Origin: Selaginella moellendorffii
Lineage: Eukaryota; Streptophyta; Lycopodiopsida; Selaginellales; Selaginellaceae
DNA length: 64,000 bases
Assembly: GCF_000143415.4 (NCBI RefSeq)
Contig: NW_003314267.1
Span: forward strand, 2,624,363 to 2,688,362
Direction: 5' to 3'
Each line of letters starts with the position of its first letter. Within the stretch, counting starts at the first letter, position 1. Of this stretch, positions 54,551-64,000 are shown piece by piece. Under the pieces are notes generated by a model. That model saw only the letters and a list, made by a program, of their open reading frames with translations. It had not been told where the DNA came from and did not search any database. Made by a program: the position numbers and the translations under genes.

Positions 54551-57500
54551 TCAACTCTCACTCTTTCTTCCTTCCAATTTATGCTCGTCTTGATCATGAT
54601 CTTGGTGTTGATGATTTTGCTGCTGTTGATCGCTTTCCTGCTGCTGCGGTTGCACTGCAGCTTGTTCCTGTTGCCGCTTCATCACCCCTTTCTCGAGCAC
54701 ATCCACGGGAACGTAAGCGAATCCTTTCGGCAAAAGCCTGTTGTGCATCGAGGCCTCAGTGGGGGTCATTATCTTCTCTCGACCCAAAGGCTCCGAGTGC
54801 TGCACAAACAAGGTGACAATCAGTCACGAACCACAAAAGAGGAAAAGACAGAGACGCTACCCGGTTGAATCTTCTGAGCTTCTTTTGATCCCGGATTCCG
54901 GTGTTTGCGTCTGCTTTCGTCGTCGACCATGTCAACTCTTTGGTGTTGTTATTTCTTCCGGCCGGCCAGATAGGTTCCGTCAGCCTCGACTCGGCAGTCC
55001 AAGGCACGTCCAAAAGGCTATCGCTGTACAGTGGCCCGTTTCCTTCACCTGGTTTTTGATGATTCACAGCTTGATCCACCGAGTGTCCTCCCACGACAGC
55101 TACAAGCTGATTAATGTACAAATCTTTAATACAATGTGTCAGCTCCCGCTGGAAAGAACACAACGAGGCTTAGAATGCATCAAAAGAAACAACCGCGGAA
55201 GTGGTCTACCTTGATCCGCTCTCTCTTGCAGATGCGCTCGCAAATAAGCCGAACCCGCTCAAACTCAACCTATGAAACACCTTCAGCAAAAGGGAGAGAA
55301 GAACAGGAGAAGCTTTTATACCCGAATCTGCCGCAGTGCATTTATCTCGTCCGGAGAACCATACTGCTTCAGCTCCGCCTGAGAGACGAAATCAGCTGAC
55401 TGAACAGAGTTTTGACCAATTAGTGCGCGTGAAATATGTTTGAAAAAGGTGGACTAAGCAAACCTTTGCTCTCTGTTGAGGACTGTGACGCTCACAAAAT
55501 GCTCGGTAATGAGCTCTGCCATTGATATTTCTCGCGCTGATATAAAGCCCAGAGTCTCGTGCACACATAGGATGGAAAGCACCGGAGCAGTGACCGAAGT
55601 TGCACTGGTAGTAAAAAAACATAAAGGTCCGTAACGATATTCGAGTTAAAAAGACTCCAAACCTTGATACATGCTCCTTGTTGTTGCTGGCAGATGGTGC
55701 ACGTTAAGTTAAGCCGCTCACTCGGGACGGCCTCCTGAAAAACATTCTGCTTTAGATCCCTCTAAAGCTGGAAAGTGCAGATTAAACTCACCAGTCCTCC
55801 AATTGGACACGATTGCTCTCGTCCGAAAGTTGTCTTCGGCACCCACTGAAAGAAACACAATTACAGCGATGCTCGGAAGACGAAAGTTGAGACATTACCA
55901 GAGCGCAAAAAACATGCACCCAACGTCCATCCGATGATTTCTTGAATGCACCATACGCAATAGGACATAGAGCGCATTGAACACCCGGTGCTATCCGATC
56001 GCCATCTTCCATTAGCTTCACTGGCTGGTACTGGAGCTCGGTACAAGGCTGACAATACCAAGGAGCTGTAGGGAAAGGGTGAATACCATAGCAATCTTGA
56101 TGGACTGCAACCTGCACACACACCATAGTTGCCACATATGTTTGCAGAGAAAAACAAAAAGAGAAAACGCTTACGTTGCACCGGTGGCAGTGGACGATCC
56201 TATTCAGCCGTAGAGATTCGTTGCTACTGCACACGTCGCACGCGTACTGGTCTTCATGCCTGTAGAAAGCGGGTTGCACTCTAAAGGACGACGAAACGTT
56301 GAGCCTCGGTGGTTTCGGTACAGGCGGCTTGAACGGACGCACATAGGGAGAATGCGGGTTGCCATGGTTGAGCTTATACTCTGCCGTCGCGTCTTGAGTA
56401 GGATAGTACGGGTCATCGTGCGTCGCGAGATCCCGTTTCACATATCCTGTCCTCGGCGATGCAGCAGCAGCAGCAGTAGCAGCAGCCAATACGGCCTGAG
56501 CTTCTCTATCTTTTTTCTCTTTCCTGCCTTGTTTTCGAGCTTCCTTGACATCAGCTAGAAACTGACTGACAAAAAGCAGATCTTGCAGTTGTTTTCTCGC
56601 AGCTTGCCGCTCCTTGGATAGCTGGCACAGTATTCTAGAAATCAATCGCTCTGTAAAAAAACAAGAGAAAGAAGCGTTGAGAAAGTTTCAGCTTATGGTC
56701 AATGTGACATACCTGACATGACACGATTTGATTGTGCTCGATCGATCAGCTGGTTTTGCAGAAGGAATATTTCTGCTTCCACCTCGTCCTGTGGACACCA
56801 ATCCAGTACACCGAGATGCTTGGCTTTACGCAACTGCTGCCACTGCTCATCCAGACTATTTCTGTCCGAGGTACTGCACTCAAGTTCCTCCTGACCAGAA
56901 AATGAGCAGTCTAGTGTCTGGGAATTTGATAAGTTCGGTTCCATGTGTAACAGCCTTTTCATGACCCCAGGAATTACGTACAATTGCTGATCCGTTCCCC
57001 CAGCGCTGGAGAAGCAACAATATCAGTATAAATTACTATACAGAAGCTCCAAACACTCACTCGATTGAGTCTTCATGATCTTGCGGACTAGAAGCTTCCA
57101 ACCCAGGGCTATCACTGTCAAAAATCCCATTTGACATCTCATTGTCAAAGAGCCGACTCTGGTTTTGCATAACTGTCATCATTGGCTTTTGGATCTCCTC
57201 TCCTTGCAAACTTTCAGCCACAGATGGTCTGTCGTCCTGCATTGACGTATAGAAAGATCATTCATCAAATTCAAATGGAACTAAACGATCTTACCGCTTC
57301 GTCGCCGAACGAACCAAAGTCTTCCTCAACTTGAAGTAGCTGGCAGTTTATTTTCACAGGACCAGTTGAAAACGTTGCTGTATTTTCAGGGGAGTTGCCG
57401 TGACTCGGACTTAATTCATCGCTGTAGCCATTTTTCTTCAGTTTGGAAACAGATTGTCCGCTGTCACTCCCACTTACACTGCACTTTAGAAGTGAAGAAT

Positions 57501-59292
57501 AAGTGCACAGCCACGCAGAAATACTGGTGTTTATTTTACTTTCGTCTTCATGTAGCTTCCCCTAAGCCAATAAAACCACGTAAGAAATGTGTTCGCGAAA
57601 GCTAGTGTAATACCTCTAGCCACAGTAGCAGCGTGGACTGGGGAACGTCAACTTCGGAGGCAATGGTTTCCATCGAAATACCGATAGTTTGTGTCACCTG
57701 CTCGAGGCATTGCTGATGGTCACATCTAAAAGAAAAAAAACATACCTTTTTTACGTTGGCAATCAGCTCCTCTTGAACTGGCTGATTGGATGGACTTCTT
57801 TCGTTACTTGGCGATTGGGTAGCTTCTACACTAGCATTGCCTTTCAAAACAGCGTCAACTGCTTGATTATTCTGTCCAGCTTTTCCTGTATTTCCAGTGA
57901 CAACAGCATTTACAATTTTGTCATCTGAAGACCCTTCCTTCAAGGCTACTGGCTCTACTGGCTTTGCAACTCGAATCGCCGAGTGCTTGGGACAATAGGC
58001 ACGTAAATCGACCTGCTTATACATCGCATGTTAATAGAAATAAAGAAAACAAGAAATTGCAATCTTACCTCGTCGGTATCTTCTCGACTTGAAACTTCCA
58101 TCAAGAGCTTGGCATCCCTTGCACACAGAGGGTGAAATGCCGTTGCACACAAACCTGTTGGAAACACAAAATAACACTCAATGACGACAAGAGAGAAGAA
58201 CGTATGTCGCTTACCGTGGCTACACTGAATGCAGGCACCGTGCCTTTCCTTGCACACAATGCAAACCAGCCGCCACCTTTCCTCCCTAACCCCTTCCACA
58301 TTTTTCACTGGCTCCATGGCCACCGTGTCCTGAAGGAAAGTCTCGGGCACCCACTGCGTGCAAAAGAGATGCGCAAAGCGTGTCTGCTTGGAAGAAGAGT
58401 CGGCCTCCACAGCTACTGGCTTCAGTGCACCTCGTTTGCAAGGGCAAAGAACGCAGCTGAAAGAGCCTTGGTCATCAGCTTCCACAGCACCACCACTTCT
58501 CTGACGATAGGCACACCACGAGCACAACCACTGGCCGTCGGGAATGCTTTGAACACCATAGCATTCCTGGTGGACGGCGACGTTGCACGACTCGCAGAAA
58601 ATAATCTGATTCCATGCGTCACTGTCCCCGCTGCTGCAAACATGGCACTGATCCTCCTCCTCGATATCAACCGGCGAGATGACCGTCGTTATGGTGTCCG
58701 GAGTCACGAGAGTTGCCTTTCTTCTCTTGCTCACGGGGCTGGCAGTAAGAAGCTTGCGCTTGATACCTCTAGCCGACTTATTCTCCTCGGAGCTCCCCTC
58801 GACCTTAAACTTCCTATCCTCCTCGGCCCATATATCCAAGTACCTACGTCCGCGAGGCCGGACGTTGAAGCAAGAGTCCTGTGCTACCGACGAATCTATA
58901 ACCCCGAAGCTCGTCCGAGGGAAGAGCAGCTTCACATCCTCGGCAATCACCTCTCGAAAGTAATCCTCCATCTGGACCCAGAACATCCGAGGATTCCCAT
59001 CGTCGAGATCACCAAACTCTCGCTTCTTACTCACGGCCTGCGTCTTCCGAGCTCGATTCTTCCGCTTTGGATCACCGGCGTTTGGAAGCTTTACCAGCGG
59101 ACCACTGAAACCAGCTCCAGCACCGCCAGCATTTCCAGCTTCGTCACCAGCAAAAGGTGACTTCACCGCTAGAGCTTTGACTGCCTGTGAGTAAATATCC
59201 ATGCCCCGACCCTGCGATAACTTTGGCCCAGTTTGATCGCTCCTATGAGACAAGCTGCTGGAAACACCACCCTCGGCACCCCGTCCCATCAT
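54551..59292 (-). CDS. Tandem PHD-ePHD chromatin protein
   Basis: Multi-exon gene from ATG 59292 (MMGRGAEGG) to stop near 54551. It has two PHD-plus-extended-PHD cassettes. The first is CHVCSSGDSDAWNQIIFCES, then QECYGVQSIPDGQWLCSWC, then CVLCPCKRGALKP, FAHLFCTQWVPETF, VCIVCKERHGACIQC and FHPLCARDA. The second is CDVCSSNESLRLNRIVHCHR, DCYGIHPFPTAPWYC, CALCPIAYGAFK, WVHVFCAL and GAFHPMCARDSGLY. JADE/BRPF and plant PHD proteins with this cassette read unmodified histone H3 tails. The N-terminus has basic patches; the middle has an Ala run (AAATAAAAA) and a coiled-coil-like segment (KERQAARKQLQDLLF). The C-terminus is Gln/His-rich (QQQQNHQHQDHDQDEH). No methyltransferase SET domain was seen. Exon joints between 56.6 and 58 kb are by splice consensus and are less certain. 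Confidence 0.87.
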
Positions 59293-59744
59293 TCTAATCG
59301 GGCTTCATGTCGATTTGTCGAGAGAGATGGAAGATTCTCTCAAGCCCGGGATTAGGGCTCCTCCGCTGGCAGCAAACCCTAGGGCCGATTCCTAGGAGGG
59401 AGGAGAGGAGAGATCTGGCATCATACCTCGAGTGCCGCCGCGCGACGCCGTGCGTCGGGCGTCGCCGAATCGATCCGGCCACATTCCCATGCTCCTCTCA
59501 TTTTCGTGTGTTTTTTTCTCGAAGAAACCCTACTATTTGAGCCCTAAAGCTGGAGCCCTTAAGATAGGCGAATTTGCTTTCGTCTTTAGAATAAATTGGT
59601 GCTCCATCTGGGCTCCATCTTTGCTGGTATGGAGCTTTCTTTCCACTCCGCTCGACTCGACACTCACGCACTCACTCTCACTCACTCACTCTACACGGTG
59701 GTTTTGCTTTGTTCTTTCTTCCGCTCAATCAATCCTTGATCGAT
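59293..59744. other. Intergenic DNA
   Basis: Upstream of the PHD gene and downstream of the UBTD gene, both minus strand. It includes aaaccctag and aaaccctac telo-box-like words near 59373 and 59525, and a ctcactcac-rich patch near 59665-59695. Confidence 0.45.
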
Positions 59745-60394
59745 TTAATCGTCCTTGACCATGTTGAGAGGCTCGCTGAGAACAATCTTTGGAAGATCAT
59801 ACTTGGCACCTGGTTTGGATGAGAAAAGAGAAAACAAAGAACGTTAAGTTGTCCTCGAAGGAAGCGAGTGGAAAAACTTTAGAACCTCGTTCGTCGTAGC
59901 ACGTTGATAGATCGTCCGTGGTGACGATGATCCCAGCGCTGTCCACAATCGTCTGTGCCAAGCTCAGATCTGCCTCGGCAGCAGCCTTGAGAGCGTCCCA
60001 GATCTCTGAAAGTTTCCACACAATTGACAAGGTGAGTGAGAGCGAGAGAAAAAAAGAAAGAACCAGCTAAGCTCTAGAGGAAAGCTTTACTTGATCCTCT
60101 GCTACGAAACAGGGATCCAGAAAAACTTCGAGGACAAATCTAGAAGACGATGGACAAGAAGAGCAAACATCCGAGAGGAGAAAGAGTTACCTCGCTGGCC
60201 ACCATAATGTGGTGCAGTGTCCCAGAATTCTTCGCGCATTTTCTTGAGCTGGCCTCTGGTGATGGCCTCCGGATGCTTCCACGGCTTAGGTTTCTTCAAT
60301 TTCTTGTCATGCCCTGATTGGAACCAGGAAATCAGCGAAAATTTCCATGCCAAGCTCGAGACGCACCTTTCCTCGACGAGATCACACAACCCAT
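59745..60394 (-). CDS. Ubiquitin-domain-containing protein (UBTD, DC-UbP type)
   Basis: Four exons. The start MGCVISSRKG is a classic N-myristoylation/palmitoylation sequence. The conserved UBTD N-terminal domain follows: WKHPEAITRGQLKKMREEFW then DTAPHYGGQR, IWDALKAAAEADLSLAQTIV, then CYDERG, and the last exon encodes AKYDLPKIVLSEPLNMVKDD. UBTD1/DC-UbP proteins are ubiquitin-system scaffolds that bind ubiquitin enzymes. Vertebrate forms continue into a ubiquitin-like domain, which is not present here, so this is the short plant form. Short introns (about 53-180 bp). It diverges from COA5, with 305 bp between starts. Confidence 0.85.
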
Positions 60395-60699
60395 GCCCTA
60401 CCAGGTACCAGCAGCAATCAGCCGCTCCAACATCAAATCCTCCAGCTCGGGCGACGATCTTCCCGTTGGAATTGGAGCGCGGCGCCTAGCTCCTCGCCGA
60501 AATTCTACCTCGCCGCGATCATCCGCGAAGACCTAACAGCAAAGCGAACGCCAAGATCATCCCCGCAAGAACACACGCGCAAAAGAGCCTAGGTAGAGGT
60601 AAAAAATAAAAAAAACGTGGAGGGATTTGTTACTTGCAATCCTAGCCGCGACGATATGCGGCCACAGTCGTGACACGTAGCAGCTAGGGTTTATGCGCG
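60395..60699. promoter_or_regulatory. Divergent promoter region, UBTD and COA5
   Basis: Start codons of the two genes lie back to back across 305 bp. A gctagggttta (telo-box, reverse aaaccctag) lies about 15 bp before the COA5 start, a motif common near start sites of plant mitochondrial and translation genes. Confidence 0.5.
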
Positions 60700-61040
60700 A
60701 TGGCCAAGTCGTGCAAAGGGCTCGCCAGGGAGCTCGTCAAGTGCTTGGGCGAGTCTGTGTGCTACCAGGTTAGGGTTCTATGGGCCGATTCGCAGTGAAT
60801 GATTGATTGATTGATCGCTCTAGGAGGAGAAGCGATCGTTGCGGGATTGCGCCGGGGAGCATCCTCCCAAGATCGCTCCTGCCTGTGTGGGTTTGCGAGA
60901 AACTTACGCCAAATGCAAGCGCGGCCAGGTGAATTTGCGAGATTTTACGCAATCGATCGCTCACAGCTCACAATGGAGGAATTTGTCTTTGCTACCAGGT
61001 GGACATGAGAACTCGCATTCAAGGAAACAAAGGCTACTAG
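60700..61040 (+). CDS. COA5: Cytochrome c oxidase assembly factor COA5/PET191
   Basis: Three exons: MAKSCKGLARELVKCLGESV then CYQ, EEKRSLRDCAGEHPPKIAPA then CVGLRETYAKCKRGQ, and VDMRTRIQGNKGY. This is the PET191/COA5 twin-CX9C protein: C5-x9-C15 and C-x9-C in the second exon, plus the conserved ending R-x-R-x-x-G-x-K-G-Y. It is a small intermembrane-space factor needed for complex IV assembly. About 71 residues, near the usual size. Together with COX6B, this window holds two complex IV genes, not clustered. Stop TAG 61038-61040. Confidence 0.92.
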
Positions 61041-61159
61041 AAGAAGCCCTGATGTCTTAGAAATACGAAGGAAACTTGGCCGAAGAACGGTATATTCCAT
61101 CCCCAGATCCAACGGCTGTTTTTAAACGCTCCCTTGATTTCCCGCCATTTTCATTGTCT

Positions 61160-64000
61160 TTAGCCCTCTTGGATCATCCGGGCGTAGGCGCCGCGCGGAT
61201 CCGCCATGAGGTGGTCGTGGCTGCCCAGCTCCACGATTCGGCCCTGCTGGAGCACGGCGATGGCGTGCGCATGCCGCACGGTGGACAATCGGTGAGCGAT
61301 CACTAGGGTTGTGCGATTCCTCCTCTCCAGGATCTCGTCTAAAGCTTGCTGCACGGCTCTCTCAGATTCCGAGTCCAGCGCGCTCGTCGCCTCGTCCAGC
61401 ATAAGAATTGCTGGATCCTTGATCACGGCCCTGGCGATGGCGATTCTCTGCTTTTGCCCTCCCGAGAGCTGGACGCCGCGCTCTCCAACGCTCGTTTCGT
61501 AGCCTTGAGGTAAGCTGCTGATAAACCCGTGAGCATTTGCGATCCTGGCTGCTGCGATTGTCTCTTCTTCCGTTGCATTGTCTTTGCCGTATGTGATGTT
61601 TGATCGTATGCTTGTCGAGAAGAGAGATGGTTCCTGGTTGACGAGGCTTATGTGCTTCCTGAGCCATCGTAAGTTGTAGTTCCTGAGGTTGTGGCCGTCT
61701 AGAAGCACGCGTCCAGCGGTTGGGTCGTAGAATCTCATCACTAGCTGGATGACTGAGCTCTTGCCTGATCCGCTCGAGCCTACCAGCGCGACAGTCATTC
61801 CGGCTCTCATGTGAAGATTAAACTTTGAGAGTACTGGTACCAGTGGTCTGCTGGGATAGCTAAAGTCGACTTCGATGAACTCGACTTCTCCGAGTATGTC
61901 GTCTGACTTCCTGCTGTGTGGTTCATCTGGTCTCATTTGTGTCTTTCTTCTGGTAATTTTCTGTAAGCAAGCGACTGAGTGAAGTGCCTTGGTGATGTCT
62001 GGGAAGAGATTGAGAGCCTCTGCGAGAACGTAGCCTGTCCATGCCAGTATCTGAAAGACCTTGAGAGCGTCCGCGTAGTTGCTGCGTCCTTTTTTAACTA
62101 GCAGCGAGACGTACCACAGTCCGGTTGCATTCGCAAGGTGGAGTCCACACTGCGAGAGTCCGAAGAGGATGCCACCTTTCTGAGCACGTATGAAGCTCTG
62201 CTTGAGTGGCTGACTCAACTGGTCCTGAAACACACCGAGGATCTTGGCTTCAGCGCAGAATGATGCTAGAGTTCTTATGTTGCTGACTGCTTCGCCAGCG
62301 ACGTTGCTTGCTTTTGCATGTAGCTTTTCCAGGTCTCCTGCGAAGCCTTTTTGCAGGAATCCTTGCTGCAAGAGTGGTTATGTCTATTGTGCACTGGGAT
62401 GAAAAGCATGCATACCTTCATTGACCCGCCGACCATTGAAAACGGAAACGTAGCAATGGTTATTATTGCCATTTCCCATTTTATTCTGAACCCGAGTGCC
62501 ATAGCCAAGCAGATTGATGTGGTGTATTGAAGTAGCAAGCACACCCTGTCACTCATTGCTGTTCGGACGCTTGATGCATTCGAGGAAAGTTGAGCCGTGA
62601 GTGCATTGCTTGTATTTTCTTCCTTGTCAAACCACTCTATTTCGTTCTCCAAAATGGCTGTCAACAAGTCGAGAGTGAGCGATGTTTGTGGCGTGTTGCT
62701 CCTACCTGTAAAAGCATGTTCTTCGAGTTTTTGACTGATGCTTTCCGCTGCCTTAGCATATAAATAATGCTGAAAAATGTTCGTGCAGATGGCAGTAGCT
62801 CCCAGCGCAGTGATAATTGCGCACCATCTGTTCACTTTGTGCATGGACCCGGGCTGGTAGTAAAGTTGGACTACCTCGATGAGGAAAAGAGCGAATAGCG
62901 GATTGATGCAGCCTGTAACCAGAGCTGCTACACTGCCCGTTGATAACTCAAGCCAGTTTCTCCCTGCCAACTTACAAAGTTGCCACAGCGAACTCCAGCG
63001 ACGCAGCTCAATTTCGGACTGTTGGTTTTTTGGTTCCTGTGAAAGAAGCGGGGAGTTGCCTGTGCGGTCTAGAGAAGGTCTGTAGGGAGACAAGCTCGAA
63101 GGTTGAAAATACGTCTCTGGCCTGTTCACCACAAGTAAGCAGCTGAATTTTCAGAGCACAAACTTTCGTGATTACTCACTGTTTATGGTTGTCCTTGTTC
63201 CTTTCTTGTAGACGCACCAGTGTAGCATATGCTCCTTCCTTTTGAAGAAGCTGCTCGTGAGTTCCAAGCTCAATCACCTTGCCTTTTGAGAAAACTGCAA
63301 TTTTCTTGGCGTTCTGAATCGTGGAGAGTCGGTGTGCAACAGTTATCGCCGTGCGATTCACCATGACAGCGTCAAGAGCGTCCTTCACCTTATGCTCCGA
63401 TTCGATATCCAGTGCACTTGTTGCTTCGTCGAGCAGCAAAATGGTAGGATTCTTAACGATCATCCTCGCTAATGCAATTCGTTGCTTTTGACCACCAGAG
63501 AGCTGCGCAGTACTATATCCCACCTAGTTTCCCGCCGACGATTCTTGAGAACATCAACAGGTATTTAGCTTCTCTCTTACCTGAGTCTCAAAACGTTCAG
63601 GCAGCTGCATGATAAATCCGATTGCATTTGATGCTGTAGCAGCAGCTTCAATTTCTTCATCAGTTGCATCTATCTTTCCAAGTCTGATGTTTTCTTTTAT
63701 GCTGGTGGCAAACAGGACGGGTTCTTGTGCTACCACGCCAATGTTCTTTCTCAACCATTTGAGTTGTAGGTGCGCTATATTCCTTCCATCTAGTCGTATT
63801 TCTCCTGATATTTTGTGTTTTCCGTTTTTTCTCAGAGAGCTTCAAGAGGTGATTTAAAAAAGTACCTGAAATTGGATTGTAGAATCGCTGAAGAAGAGAG
63901 ATTACTGTGCTCTTCCCTGAGCCGCTTTCACCGACCAACGCCACAGAACTTCCAGCGGGTACTTCAAGGGACAAGCCTTGAAATATTGTAACGTCCGGGC
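61160..64000 (-). CDS. ABCB-type (P-glycoprotein) transporter, 5' end missing
   Basis: The gene runs off the right edge; the window holds the part from the first nucleotide-binding domain to the stop at 61160. NBD1 has Walker [15 protein letters not shown] (about 63930), Q-loop [12 protein letters not shown], signature [14 protein letters not shown], Walker [11 protein letters not shown] and switch [10 protein letters not shown] linker and second membrane domain follow ([40 protein letters not shown]). NBD2 has [50 protein letters not shown] and [11 protein letters not shown]. Both sites look catalytically competent. Plant ABCBs move auxin, alkaloids or lipids at the plasma membrane; substrate cannot be told. 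Short introns interrupt both membrane domain and NBD1. Confidence 0.92.

Noticed and set aside
58132-59160. 342-codon open frame antisense to the PHD gene
   Set aside because: Runs opposite to well-defined PHD/ePHD coding sequence with introns at consensus sites; no recognisable domain.
1-64000. CRISPR array or bacterial defence system
   Set aside because: No regularly spaced repeats; genes are intron-rich and plant-specific.

Overview
The window reads as nuclear DNA of a seed-free vascular plant, most likely the lycophyte Selaginella moellendorffii. This is inferred from plant-specific families (MLO, NIGT1/HHO GARP factor, G-type lectin and malectin LRR receptor kinases, PLS-type PPR), very short GT-AG introns (mostly about 45-65 bp), tightly packed genes in the right three quarters, and a run of Ns (14337-14450) typical of a draft scaffold. 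There are no bacterial operons or CRISPR arrays, and I recognised no tRNA or rRNA gene.

Layout. 1-13.7 kb is gene-poor and AT-rich: unrecognised coding remnants, a 2.75 kb imperfect palindrome carrying WEE1-kinase exons in both orientations (2398-5150), and a small gag-only LTR-type element (5680-6911). 13.7-18 kb holds an atypical kinase-like gene with an assembly gap, a pseudogene echo of its 5' end, and a duplicated 122-bp unit. 18-24.2 kb has a complete UPF1 helicase gene diverging from a COX6B gene. 24.3-30.7 kb is a lectin receptor kinase cluster: two intronless genes from a tandem duplication that also copied the COX6B 3' end, plus one decayed copy. 30.8-37.4 kb has RPAC19, a NIGT1/HHO repressor, an MLO gene with a repeated tail motif, and an eIF5 that stops after its GAP/zinc-finger half. 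37.4-44.5 kb is an AT-rich spacer with a foldback, a PPR gene, a degenerate Fic protein, a rearranged PPR pseudogene and an unrecognised broken gene. 44.8-54.3 kb has a third lectin kinase, a malectin LRR kinase, a Dicer-type double RNase III protein and an intact secreted Fic protein. 54.5-64 kb has a tandem PHD-ePHD chromatin protein, a UBTD ubiquitin-domain protein, the COX assembly factor COA5/PET191, and the 3' two thirds of an ABCB transporter running off the window.

The genes do not form one pathway. The points most worth following are the Dicer-like protein, in which each RNase III site has one acidic metal ligand changed to its amide; two paralogous Fic proteins about 11 kb apart, one intact with an inhibitory motif and signal peptide and one with the catalytic His lost; and the WEE1 palindrome, which could make a long hairpin RNA if transcribed.
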